A stretch of 64,000 nucleotides of DNA from positions 248,001-312,000 of the forward strand of contig CAJTBO010000001.1 in NCBI GenBank assembly GCA_910573755.1. The letters are read 5' to 3'. The notes under the pieces are model-generated. The model made no database searches. It worked only from the letters and a program-made list of their open reading frames with translations, and had not been told where the DNA came from. Positions within the stretch are counted from its first letter, which is position 1. Each line of letters starts with the position of its first letter. This document shows positions 55,600 through 63,875 of the stretch, one piece after another. This DNA is from Lachnospiraceae bacterium (GTDB lineage Bacteria > Bacillota > Clostridia > Lachnospirales > Lachnospiraceae). A program made the translations under genes and the position numbers.

Positions 55600-55790
55600 C
55601 TTAGTTCCGCATCTGACCTCCTGCTGCCATTTACGCGGAGCGATTTCCAGCCGTTTCCACGTCTGTAAATCCTCCGGGCACCATACGGCTCAGATGCTGT
55701 TTCTTAGTTCCGCATCTGACCTCCTGCTGCCATTTACGCGGAGCGATTTCCAGCCGTTTTCACGTCTGTAAATCCTCCGGGCACACTCAG
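55600..55790. repeat. Structured repeat element, copies A1 and A2 (103-bp tandem)
   Basis: Copy 1 (55600-55702) and copy 2 (from 55703) share about 82 bp with a single difference. In copy 1 the outer arms GCATCTGA (near 55609) and TCAGATGC (55690-55697) are complementary. Inside, CGGAG-C-GATTT pairs with AAATC-CTCCG, closing the loop CCAGCCGTTTCCACGTCTGT. That loop is nearly identical to the one at 34110-34128, though the stems differ. The right arm of copy 1 can also pair with the left arm of copy 2 (55712-55719). It occupies the gap between the nhaC-type and EAL-domain genes. Confidence 0.88.
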
Positions 55791-55806
55791 GCAGATGCCC
55801 GCAATT

Positions 55807-57477
55807 TTATGTAAAAGCTAATTTTTCATATTCTGCTACCGGCATCGGTCTGGCAAAATAGTAGCCCTGTACATACTCACAGCCTACGCTGCTCAAAAAT
55901 TCCACCTGTTCTTTCTCTTCCACCCCTTCAGCAATAACAGGCAGATCAAGATCCTTTGCCAGCCGGATCACATTGGCCACAATGCTTTCGCTTCTCCTCT
56001 GGTTTTCACTGCCCGGGGCAGCCATAAATTTCATATCCATCTTCAGGATATCTACCGAAATATCCTTTAATACATTCAACGAAGAGTAACCGCTGCCAAA
56101 ATCGTCCATCAGTATTTTAAAACCGTATTCCTGCAGCTGCTGCATCGCTTTTTTGATTGATTCCGGATTATCCGTATAAGCACTCTCCGTCAACTCCAAC
56201 TGGAATAACTCAGGCGGAACATCATATTTTACCGTCAGTTCATGAATCTCCTCCACGATCCGCGGATTATACATGCTGACTCTGGAAATATTAACAGATA
56301 TCGGAAACGGCTTAATACCCCGGTCCAGCCAGTTCCTGATCAGCTTGCAGGACTGCTCCCATACATAATAATCCAGTTTCATAATCAACCCGTTTTTCTC
56401 GAAAACAGGAATAAACTTCCCCGGCGAAACCATTCCTTCCGGTGTCAGCCACCGGATCAGTACCTCTGCTCCTCTGAGTTTATATTTCGCAAGTCCATAT
56501 TTGGGCTGAAGATAAAGAACAAACTGCTCCTCTTTCATTGCCCGCTCCATCTTACTGACAATACTCTGCGCTTCCTGTATACTCTTTCCGATCTCTTCCG
56601 TATAGATATGATAGTTTTGAATATAATTCCCCTTACATTCCTTTGATGCCAGCTTTGCGTGGTCTATCATCACAGGGATAGACACCGTATTGTCTTCCAC
56701 ATAATATACGCCCATATTTGCCAGAATATTGTAATCTCTCTGGTAAACCTGAAAATCCTTCTGGAACCAGTCCATTATATTCTGAATCATTTCATTATCC
56801 GCCGCAGGCGCACAGATACAGAACGCATCCGCCTCTATACGGCAATAAGTCATACAGGTTCCACATTCTGCCATTTTCCGCAGCATATCCGCTATATGGC
56901 AGAGGAGTTTATCCCCCTCCCGTCTGCCGAATACACTGTTATAAACCTGAAACTGATAAATATCAAAATGCAGTATCATAAAATCCTTATCCGGATTTTC
57001 TTTCAGCATCTTTTTCGTCCGATTGATAAACATGTTCTGTATATAAATACCGGTAAGCGTATCAAACTGTTCCTGATAACGGAGTTTTCTTAACGCATAT
57101 AACTCACTTCTCTCAATAACATTCTTAACCCTGAACCGGATGATCTGGGCATTGTAAGGTTTCTTGATAAAGTCCCATGCGCCATACTCCAGACACTTTA
57201 CCTCACTTTCCGAATCGGACTGGCTGGTGGATACGATAACCGGAATATTCGCAAATTCCGGGGACGACGAATACACCTCCAGAAACTGGTAGCCGTCCAT
57301 TTCCGGCATAATCAGATCCGTGATCACCGCAGATACCGAATTTTTCGGATTCCGCAATATCTCCAACGCTTCCTGTCCGTTTTCGGCCTCCAATACTTGA
57401 TAGGTATCTTCCAGAATCGTCATCAGCAACGCTCTGTTTATTTCATTATCTTCCACTATCAAAACCGTATTTTCCAT
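55807..57477 (-). CDS. Response regulator with degenerate GGDEF and intact EAL domain
   Basis: The 556-residue protein has a receiver domain (residues 1-120, phospho-acceptor Asp54 in TDLIMPEMDG, Lys in FIKKPY). A GGDEF-like domain follows at about 135-290, with the signature replaced (RIEADAF where RxGGDEF is expected). The EAL domain at about 310-556 has GAEVLIRW, ISVNIS, LELTES, LMDDFGSGYSS, LKMDMKFM, IAEGVE and YVQGYYFARP. The metal and catalytic residues of EAL look intact, so it should hydrolyse c-di-GMP under phosphorylation control. GGAG precedes the ATG. No kinase is adjacent. Confidence 0.93.
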   Translation of the reverse strand: MENTVLIVEDNEINRALLMTILEDTYQVLEAENGQEALEILRNPKNSVSAVITDLIMPEMDGYQFLEVYSSSPEFANIPVIVSTSQSDSESEVKCLEYGAWDFIKKPYNAQIIRFRVKNVIERSELYALRKLRYQEQFDTLTGIYIQNMFINRTKKMLKENPDKDFMILHFDIYQFQVYNSVFGRREGDKLLCHIADMLRKMAECGTCMTYCRIEADAFCICAPAADNEMIQNIMDWFQKDFQVYQRDYNILANMGVYYVEDNTVSIPVMIDHAKLASKECKGNYIQNYHIYTEEIGKSIQEAQSIVSKMERAMKEEQFVLYLQPKYGLAKYKLRGAEVLIRWLTPEGMVSPGKFIPVFEKNGLIMKLDYYVWEQSCKLIRNWLDRGIKPFPISVNISRVSMYNPRIVEEIHELTVKYDVPPELFQLELTESAYTDNPESIKKAMQQLQEYGFKILMDDFGSGYSSLNVLKDISVDILKMDMKFMAAPGSENQRRSESIVANVIRLAKDLDLPVIAEGVEEKEQVEFLSSVGCEYVQGYYFARPMPVAEYEKLAFT

Positions 57478-57827
57478 AAAAAACTGCTCCTTTACTTCAC
57501 CACAAAAATCTTCCGCAAAAAATCCCCATACGTATTATTCATGATAGCAAATTAACAAAGCAAAAGCAATATTGTTGATGAAAAAAACCAAGCAAAAAAC
57601 AGGCAGGCGTTGCTGTTCATGGCATTAGAGCCGCTCATAGTAACGGTTCGGGGCGATATCGAAAGTTTTGCTGCGAAAAAATCGCCCCGAATTTGAATCA
57701 TGTCCCCACGGAATGCGCAGCAAAGGCGCATACCTGATCTGCGAAAAGTAACCGGACAGGCTTCATATTATATAAGCAGGCCCTCCGAAAAAATACCGAA
57801 GGGCCCGCTGCGTATCCGCAATGCACT
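57478..57827. other. Intergenic region with an 11-bp perfect inverted repeat
   Basis: These 350 bp between the amt-type gene and the EAL gene hold no ORF I can support. TTCGGGGCGAT (57647-57657) and ATCGCCCCGAA (57681-57691) are perfectly complementary with a 23-nt loop. On neither strand is there an adjacent T-run. I tested by eye for a c-di-GMP riboswitch, given the EAL gene downstream, and did not find the conserved core. Confidence 0.5.
57779..57805 (-). terminator. Probable terminator after the amt-glnK fusion gene
   Basis: GGCCCTCCG (57779-57787) pairs with CGAAGGGCC (57797-57805), with one mismatch and a 9-nt loop, 22 bp after the stop. The following minus-strand tract (TGCTTATATAAT) is only moderately T-rich. 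Confidence 0.55.
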
Positions 57828-59618
57828 TTACTCGACATCCTGCAGCGCCTCGTAATCCTCTTCCCCTGTGCGGACTTTGACTACTTTCAGCACATTATAA
57901 ACAAATATTTTCCCATCGCCTATATGGCCTGTATAGAGCGCTTTTTTCACAGCTTCTACCACATGCTCCACCGGGATCTTGCTGACAATGACTTCCACCT
58001 TGATTTTCGGCATCAGCGTTGCATCCATTTCAACACCGCGGTAATATTCTCCGGCGCCCTTCTGAATGCCGCATCCCATCACCTGTGACACCGTCATACC
58101 CGTCACACCCAGTTCATTCAACGCTTTTTTCAATGCGTCAAACCGCGCCAGTTTTGCAATAATAGAAATTTTGTGCATGCCTGTGTTAAAGATCGGCACG
58201 CCGTTTGCGTCCGTTTCGCTGCTTGTCGCCACCACCGGGATCGCCCTGTCCACCTTGAAGCTTCCCGCCTTCTCGTAATCACTCTCTCCAAGATCCGTAT
58301 TTTCATTGACATCCATTGTTGTAGCGGACATATCCGTGATCGCAAAACCGGAATACGCACTGGGCAGGCCGTGCTCCGTTGCATCCAGACCGATGATCTC
58401 CTCCTCTTCCGACACCCGCAGGCCCAGTGTTGCCTTGATCAATAAAAACGCAATCGTTATCGTGACAAGCGTCCATCCCGCTACCGCTGCAAAACCGATC
58501 AGCTGCAGCCCCATCAGTTCAAAGCCGCCGCCGTAAAACAGTCCTGTCAGTTCTTCTCCTGCTGCATTTGCTATGGAATAGCCCGGTGCTGTATTTGTCG
58601 CAAAAAGCCCGACCGAAAGAGTGCCCCAGATACCGTTGAGGCAATGTACCGCAACAGCGCCTACCGGATCATCCACATGCAGTTTATAATCCAAAAGCCA
58701 TACGCCGAATACCACCAACAGGCCGGCAACGGCACCGATCGCGATCGCCCCGAAAGCATCCGTCACATCGCAGGGAGCCGTGATCGCCACGAGCCCTGCC
58801 AGAGAAGCATTCAGGCACATGGAAACATCCGGTTTTCCATACTTGATCCACGTAAAGACCATACACACCACCGTTGCAACTGCCGGTGCGATCGTCGTTG
58901 TCACAAAGATAGAACCGAGCTGTTCCACCGTTGTTGCCGCCGCGCCGTTAAAGCCATACCATCCCAGCCACAAAATAAATACGCCAAGACAGCCGATCGG
59001 CAGGTTGTGTCCCGGAAAAGCGTTCACTTTTACGATCTTTCCGTCCTTATCCTTTCCGAACTTTCCGATGCGGGGTCCAAGTATCCCGGCGCCCACCAGC
59101 GCGGAAATACCGCCTACCATATGTATCGCACAGGACCCGGCAAAGTCATGGAAGCCCATCTGTGCAAGAAAACCGCCTCCCCAGATCCAGTGTGCTTCTA
59201 TCGGATAGATCAGAGCGGAAATGATCCCGGAATAAACACAATAGGATATAAATTTCGTTCTCTCAGCCATAGCGCCCGAAACAATGGTCGCCGTTGTTGC
59301 GCAGAATACCAGATTAAACACAAAATTGGACCAGTCAAAGCTTTCATAAGCCGTAAAAATATCAAACCCCGGCTTACCGATCAGGCCAAACATATCCTCG
59401 CCCAGTAAAAGCCCGAAACCGATCAGGATAAATACCACCGTACCGATACAAAAATCCATCAGGTTCTTCATCAGGATATTCCCCGCATTCTTAGCCCTTG
59501 TAAAACCCGTCTCCACCATGGCAAAGCCGGCCTGCATCCAGAATACCAATGCGGCGCCGATCAGAAACCAGACGCCGAATATCTGACCATTCATTACACT
59601 CATAATTTCTTCTGTCAT
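57828..59618 (-). CDS. Ammonium transporter fused to a P-II (GlnK-like) domain
   Basis: The 596-residue fusion has an Amt channel of 11 helices (FWMQAGFAMVETGFTRAKNAGNILMKN, the pore His in FAGSCAIHMVGG and the second pore His in GAVAVHCLNGIWG), a linker of about 80 residues and a C-terminal P-II domain (HKISIIAKLARFDALKKALNELGVTGMTVSQVMGCG ... VEVIVSKIPVEHVVEAVKKALYTGHIGDGKIFVYNV). The T-loop reads YYRGVEMD, with Met where the uridylylated Tyr51 lies in GlnB. ATG 59618 has GAGGGAG; upstream in-frame codons lack a ribosome site. The tethered P-II probably gates the channel in response to ATP/ADP and 2-oxoglutarate. Confidence 0.94.
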   Translation of the reverse strand: MTEEIMSVMNGQIFGVWFLIGAALVFWMQAGFAMVETGFTRAKNAGNILMKNLMDFCIGTVVFILIGFGLLLGEDMFGLIGKPGFDIFTAYESFDWSNFVFNLVFCATTATIVSGAMAERTKFISYCVYSGIISALIYPIEAHWIWGGGFLAQMGFHDFAGSCAIHMVGGISALVGAGILGPRIGKFGKDKDGKIVKVNAFPGHNLPIGCLGVFILWLGWYGFNGAAATTVEQLGSIFVTTTIAPAVATVVCMVFTWIKYGKPDVSMCLNASLAGLVAITAPCDVTDAFGAIAIGAVAGLLVVFGVWLLDYKLHVDDPVGAVAVHCLNGIWGTLSVGLFATNTAPGYSIANAAGEELTGLFYGGGFELMGLQLIGFAAVAGWTLVTITIAFLLIKATLGLRVSEEEEIIGLDATEHGLPSAYSGFAITDMSATTMDVNENTDLGESDYEKAGSFKVDRAIPVVATSSETDANGVPIFNTGMHKISIIAKLARFDALKKALNELGVTGMTVSQVMGCGIQKGAGEYYRGVEMDATLMPKIKVEVIVSKIPVEHVVEAVKKALYTGHIGDGKIFVYNVLKVVKVRTGEEDYEALQDVE

Positions 59619-59839
59619 AATACTCCCTCTTTTCTGAATTTTTTCGCGTAAAATTTCATATTTACAGAAACGTACTGTCCTGCAGGCGCTCCGTTTTTTA
59701 TTTTCATTGCCACCGGAAAAACAGCGGTTTGGGGTCTTATCTGCAGGTTTTCCTGCACGGAATTTTACGCATCCTGTCATAATTTTGCACTTTCGGGCAG
59801 CCGGCTTTCGCCCGTATGCAATTTTTATTTCATACAATG

Positions 59840-59876
59840 AAAAAGGCGCCCTGAGAACTTTTCTCAAAGCGCCTTT
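59840..59876 (-). terminator. Promoter-proximal terminator in the amt leader
   Basis: AAAGGCGC (59842-59849) pairs with GCGCCTTT (59869-59876), and inside it TGAGAA pairs with TTCTCA around a CTT loop. On the minus strand the hairpin is followed by TTTTT (59844-59840). It begins about 10 nt after the predicted start of transcription and about 220 nt before the amt start. It could be an attenuator, or the end of a very short RNA. Confidence 0.7.
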
Positions 59877-59892
59877 GCCTTTGTTAACCGCA

Positions 59893-59921
59893 AGTCTAGC
59901 ACCATCTTTTTCCGCTGTCAA
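59893..59921 (-). promoter_or_regulatory. Promoter of the amt-glnK fusion gene
   Basis: On the minus strand TTGACA (59921-59916) and TAGACT (59898-59893) are spaced by 17 bp. The region from here to 60178 is A+T-rich and holds no gene I can identify. Confidence 0.7.
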
Positions 59922-60178
59922 CACCGTTTTTATAATTTTGTTAGATATCCCAAACTTTTTTTGATTATTTTTTATCTTTGTAAAACTTTACTACGATGTT
60001 TCTGTTTTCTTTTTTATTATTATACAGATTTTCACCACCATTTTCTGTTATATCTCAAAGGACAGTTTTATAATACTCTTTAACCTCTTCAATAATATAC
60101 CTTACTATATTTCATAATACTATTGATGCTTTTCATATGCCTTATAGTGCCTGCCAATCAACTTTTATTTATATTTTT

Positions 60179-60961
60179 TTACAGTTCTACAGTGTATAGG
60201 TCATACAGTTCGCCATCCAGCGTTATCTCTGCCTTATAACAGAATCCCAATTTACCGCACAATCTTTTTGATGCCTTATTTTCAGGATGCATCAGTGCCC
60301 GCACCTGCTCAAACCCCAACTCATCCCTCCCGTATGCCAGAATTTCCCTGCATACCTCCTCCGCAATCCCGCGCCCCTGCCATTTTTCACCTATCACATA
60401 CCCCAACTCCGGTTCTTCAAATTCTTCCCGCATGGAAAGCCCCGCCCTGCCGATCACCTCACCGGTTTCCTTCAGACAGACAGTCCACATGCCGAAACCG
60501 TAAAAGCCGTATACCATTTCTATGTAGTCTCTGATATACCGCTTTTCCTCATCCCTGTCCTCAAAAAGATTTTCCATATAGGCAGTGATGCTTTTGTCGC
60601 TGTAGATCCGGTAAAAACTTTCCACGTCTTCCGGCGTCGTTTCCCGCACAAAACATCTCGCCGTCTCACAGATATCCCAGGGAATCCCCCGGTACCTCCG
60701 CCATATTCTCTCCAGATACCCTTTATCCAGATCGTCCGTACCCGCCACGGCATAAGAAATCCCCGTAAAATCTTTATCCTCTCCCGACAAAACCGCCGCC
60801 ACCGCCATATCCAGTTTTCTGCAAATCCGTGCAAGTTCCGGACTGTCCGTTAAGATAAGAAAATCATTCAGAATATCCTGCTGGGTTTCCTTAAAGAGAA
60901 TCTCCAGTTTTTGCAGTTCTTCCGTATTCAGTTCTTCTTCTAAAATAATTTTTGTGATCAT
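60179..60961 (-). CDS. GNAT-family N-acetyltransferase
   Basis: The 260-residue protein has an N-terminal region of about 95 residues without a recognised fold (LNTEELQKLEILFKETQQDILNDFLILTDSPELARICRKLDMAVAAVLSGED). A RimJ/RimL-type GNAT domain follows: CFVRETTPEDVESFYRIY, GFGMWTVCLKETGEVIGRAGLSMREEFEEPELGYVIGEKWQGRGIAEEVCREILAYG, ALMHPENKASKRLCGKLGFCYK. The motif-A segment GKWQGRGIAEE binds acetyl-CoA. The acceptor is unknown. It has a weak ribosome site (AGGT). Confidence 0.87.
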   Translation of the reverse strand: MITKIILEEELNTEELQKLEILFKETQQDILNDFLILTDSPELARICRKLDMAVAAVLSGEDKDFTGISYAVAGTDDLDKGYLERIWRRYRGIPWDICETARCFVRETTPEDVESFYRIYSDKSITAYMENLFEDRDEEKRYIRDYIEMVYGFYGFGMWTVCLKETGEVIGRAGLSMREEFEEPELGYVIGEKWQGRGIAEEVCREILAYGRDELGFEQVRALMHPENKASKRLCGKLGFCYKAEITLDGELYDLYTVEL

Positions 60962-61122
60962 ACATAACCTATTTAAAGTTTCCCGTCTATTTTCCTATTT
61001 TGCTGACTTTTCCTAAAGATGTCAAGCGGAATAAATCTGTCAGGCATTTATCTCTTTACGAAAAGCGCATTTTATCATAATATAAACTGTATCATATACT
61101 TTACAGAAAGGAAGTATTACAA

Positions 61123-61644
61123 ATGGCTCAAAATCCAATCGTAACTTTTACTACGGCAGACGGGGGTGTGATCAAAGCGGAACTCTATCCTGAAATTGCA
61201 CCTGTTTCCGTAAACAACTTTATTTCCCTGATCCAGAAAGGTTTCTATAACGGCCTGATCTTTCACAGGGTGATCAAAGGCTTTATGATTCAGGGCGGAG
61301 ATCCCAACGGCACAGGCACCGGCGGTCCCGGTTATAACATTCCCGGCGAATTCGCGATCAACGGCTTTGAAAATAACTTAAAGCATACCGAGGGCGTTCT
61401 TTCCATGGCGCGCTCCATGCATCCCGATTCGGCAGGATCGCAGTTTTTCATTATGCACAAGACAAGCCCGCATTTAGACGGCTCTTACGCAGCGTTTGGA
61501 AAAGTGATAGAAGGTATGGATGTGGTAAATAAGATCGCTGAGACAGCCACCGATTATTCCGACAGACCACTGGAAGATCAGGTAATGCAGAGCGTTACCG
61601 TGGACACCTTCGGCGTGGATTACCCGGAACCGGAGAAGCTTTAA
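61123..61644 (+). CDS. Cyclophilin-type peptidyl-prolyl cis-trans isomerase
   Basis: The 173-residue single-domain cyclophilin has IKAELYPEIAPVSVNNFISLIQKGFYNGLIFHRVIKGFMIQGGDPNGTGTGGPGYNIPGEF, with the catalytic Arg in FHRV. GVLSMARSMHPDSAGSQFFIMHKTSPHLDGSYAAFGKVIEGMDVV completes the active site. There is no signal peptide, so it is cytosolic. AAAGGAAG precedes the start. It assists proline isomerisation in folding and is transcribed alone. Confidence 0.95.
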   Translation: MAQNPIVTFTTADGGVIKAELYPEIAPVSVNNFISLIQKGFYNGLIFHRVIKGFMIQGGDPNGTGTGGPGYNIPGEFAINGFENNLKHTEGVLSMARSMHPDSAGSQFFIMHKTSPHLDGSYAAFGKVIEGMDVVNKIAETATDYSDRPLEDQVMQSVTVDTFGVDYPEPEKL

Positions 61645-61791
61645 TGCTTCTCCAGAAAAGTATTATCCGGTACTGTTCAGCACGGTTTCTATAAAATTTG
61701 TTGTCAAAATTGCTGCCGATTTTTATCTTGAAGAACAGCGTCAGACACCCCTTGAAGATATTATGAATATTATCCCCCGGCGCGCAAACCC

Positions 61792-61820
61792 AAAAAATGG
61801 ACGGCTATAGAGCCGCCCAT
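61792..61820 (-). terminator. Terminator of the two-component operon
   Basis: On the minus strand ATGGGCGGCT (61820-61811) pairs with AGCCGTCCAT (61806-61797; one G-U pair) around a CTAT loop, followed by TTTTTT (61797-61792). It lies 5 bp after the kinase stop. Confidence 0.9.
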
Positions 61821-61824
61821 CCTA

Positions 61825-63180
61825 TCAAAATGGAATTTTCAAAATTACTTTTGCACCGCCTGTGCTTTTGGAGTTTTCTAATATGAGTTCACCATTATGT
61901 TGTTCCATGATGGATTTTGCAATATATAAGCCCATACCAAAGTGCAGCTTTGAATTACGGCTTTGATCGTCCATGAAAAATTGTTCTTGTGCGTGCTGCA
62001 ACGCTTCGTCAGAAAATCCTCCTCCCTCGTCTGTGACTGAAATATCAACAAAATTGTCTTTTCCGTAGACGTCTATATGAAGTGTTCCATTTTGAGGAGA
62101 ATAGTCCAACGCATTATTTACCACATTTTGAATGGCACGTCCTAACAAAACCTTATCTGCGGTTAGCTGCGTTGGAATATCGGACATACTCATTTGCAGA
62201 TGAATTTCTTTTGTTCTGCACAAAGCATCTATTGATACCTTCACCTGCTTTAAATAATCAGGAAGATTAAGGATTTCTTTATTAAGCTGATACCCTGTTG
62301 AAGCCGTAGACAGGTCTATCAGGGTTTTAACATAAACTTGCATCTGCATATAGCTGTCTGTGATGTAGTCAGCACATTCCTGTTGTTCTATTGTTAAATC
62401 ACTATCGTACAACAATTCCGTATTGCCGCGGATGATGGTTAGCGGTGTCTTGAGATCATGGGCTAATGCAGAAATCTGTTCTTGCCGCAGTTTTTCAGCC
62501 TGCCACTGCTCTGTAAGCGATTTTTTTAGTGCCAGTTTCATGTGATTGAGTGCGTCAAGAGTTAAGTCGATTTCATATAAACGGCTTTTTTCAACCTCAA
62601 AATTCAAATCCTGCTGCTCGATTTTCTTTACAGCAGTCAGCAATTTATCCATTTTATTCCCAAGGTATTTTCCGAATAGATATGACAAAACCATCAAGAG
62701 AAGCAGAATTTCCAATATAATGACAGCAATTAAAACCCAATCTGCTGAAGGAAATATCCTATGCAACAGTGGATTGCTGAATTGGGCGGTCATTCTATAC
62801 CTTAAAATCAGTATTTCGTCAGTCCTGTCTATCACAGCATACAGATAAGGCTTGCTGCTTGTCTGATTGTTCACAATGCACATTTTCCAAACGGAAGCTG
62901 GTTCTTCCTGATCGAGCGAGCCGCCAATATACTTTCCACCTTTTGTGAAAAGGGCATATTCACAAAGAGGTGGTATTTCATTTTCAGTAATCCGATCTGT
63001 GGATTGTAAACTTCCCCTCGCATTTTCTATTTCTGCGCTCATTCTATTTATTGGGTATATAAATCCAATTTCAACTCCAAATAGATAGAAGGCTATGTTG
63101 ACAAAAGCAACCAGAAAGACGCCGAGCGCAAGAAATATCGCATACTTCATAAAAACAGTACGCAGTTTTCTTACACCCAT
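61825..63180 (-). CDS. Sensor histidine kinase (SpaK/NisK-like)
   Basis: The 451-residue kinase has two membrane helices (IFLALGVFLVAFVNIAFYLFG at about 15-35, VLIAVIILEILLLLMVLSYLFG at about 150-172) bracketing an external domain of about 110 residues. A HAMP-like segment, the H-box ISALAHDLKTPLTIIRGNTELLYDSDL, and N, G1 and G2 boxes (VVNNALDYSP, DEGGGFSD, GMGLYIAKSIMEQHNGEL) follow. The HDLKTPLTIIRGNTELL pattern is typical of kinases beside antimicrobial-peptide systems. It overlaps the regulator gene by 10 bp. No effector genes are visible on this side. Its base composition is more A+T-rich than upstream genes. Confidence 0.92.
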   Translation of the reverse strand: MGVRKLRTVFMKYAIFLALGVFLVAFVNIAFYLFGVEIGFIYPINRMSAEIENARGSLQSTDRITENEIPPLCEYALFTKGGKYIGGSLDQEEPASVWKMCIVNNQTSSKPYLYAVIDRTDEILILRYRMTAQFSNPLLHRIFPSADWVLIAVIILEILLLLMVLSYLFGKYLGNKMDKLLTAVKKIEQQDLNFEVEKSRLYEIDLTLDALNHMKLALKKSLTEQWQAEKLRQEQISALAHDLKTPLTIIRGNTELLYDSDLTIEQQECADYITDSYMQMQVYVKTLIDLSTASTGYQLNKEILNLPDYLKQVKVSIDALCRTKEIHLQMSMSDIPTQLTADKVLLGRAIQNVVNNALDYSPQNGTLHIDVYGKDNFVDISVTDEGGGFSDEALQHAQEQFFMDDQSRNSKLHFGMGLYIAKSIMEQHNGELILENSKSTGGAKVILKIPF

Positions 63181-63830
63181 TTATAGCCAACCCCCCAAAT
63201 TGTTTCAATCGTTGACAAGTGAAATTCAGCTAACTTCCCGCGTATATTCTTAATGTGAGTAGAGATAACAGAACTATCACTTTCTCCGTCAAATCCAAAG
63301 ACCGCCTCATAGATTTGCTCCCGCGTAAATGTTTGTCCATGATGCCGCGCCAGATATTCGCATATTTCGTACTCACTTTTTGTCAACGGAACCTTTTCTG
63401 AGTTGATTTCAGCTTCTTTTGCATTGAGGCGGAAAATGACGCCGGATATTGAAAAGCTGTTTTTCTTTTCTCTTACATCACGCCGCAAGTGAGCATTTAC
63501 CCGCGCTCTAAGTTCGTTTGTCCCGAACGGCTTAGTAATATAGTCATCTGCTCCAAGTCCTAATCCCTGAACAATTTCACCTTCCTGCGTTTTTGCAGTA
63601 AGGAAAATGATTGGGCAATCTACCCGGTCACGGATTTGATTGCAGAGGTTAAAACCATCCATTTCCGGCATCATAACATCCAGCAAAATCAAGCCAAACT
63701 TTGAAAAATCCATTTCTGTGACTGCCTTGGCGTTTGATTGTAGTGTAACTAAGTGCTGATCTTTTTCTAAAACACGCCTGACAAGCCGGAGCATAGCTAT
63801 ATCATCGTCCACCACTAATATATGTGCCAT
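63171..63830 (-). CDS. OmpR-family response regulator
   Basis: The 219-residue regulator has a receiver domain with phospho-acceptor Asp51 (ILLDVMMPEMDGF) and Lys in DDYITKPFG. The C-terminal winged helix reads FRLNAKEAEINSEKVPLTKSEYEICEYLARHHGQTFTREQIYEAVFGFDGESDSSVISTHIKNIRGKL, then TIETIWGVGYKWV. It belongs to the SpaR/NisR/VanR-like group and pairs with the overlapping kinase. AGAGGTGAG precedes the ATG at short spacing. The frame is open upstream into a metallophosphoesterase fragment, so the native regulator start sits directly at a recombination junction. Confidence 0.93.
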   Translation of the reverse strand: MAHILVVDDDIAMLRLVRRVLEKDQHLVTLQSNAKAVTEMDFSKFGLILLDVMMPEMDGFNLCNQIRDRVDCPIIFLTAKTQEGEIVQGLGLGADDYITKPFGTNELRARVNAHLRRDVREKKNSFSISGVIFRLNAKEAEINSEKVPLTKSEYEICEYLARHHGQTFTREQIYEAVFGFDGESDSSVISTHIKNIRGKLAEFHLSTIETIWGVGYKWV

Positions 63831-63875
63831 TATCTCACCTCTTTGTCCTGATTTATATATCCTGCTTGCTACAAA

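Noticed and set aside
55600-55790. CRISPR-like array at the tandem repeat
   Set aside because: Only two units with a period of 103 bp, no spacers, and no cas genes nearby; the internal nested palindromes indicate a different structured element.
57600-57720. c-di-GMP riboswitch upstream of the EAL-domain gene
   Set aside because: The conserved GEMM core sequences are not recognisable on either strand; only a plain inverted repeat is present.
59619-59924. An N-terminal extension of about 100 codons on the amt-glnK fusion
   Set aside because: The extra codons contain the leader and terminator hairpin region, show no membrane or signal character, and the ATG at 59618 has the only good ribosome site and starts the Amt homology.
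61632-61653. Hairpin at the end of the cyclophilin gene as its terminator
   Set aside because: The 8-bp stem GGAGAAGC/GCTTCTCC overlaps the stop codon but is followed by AGAAAAG with no T-run.
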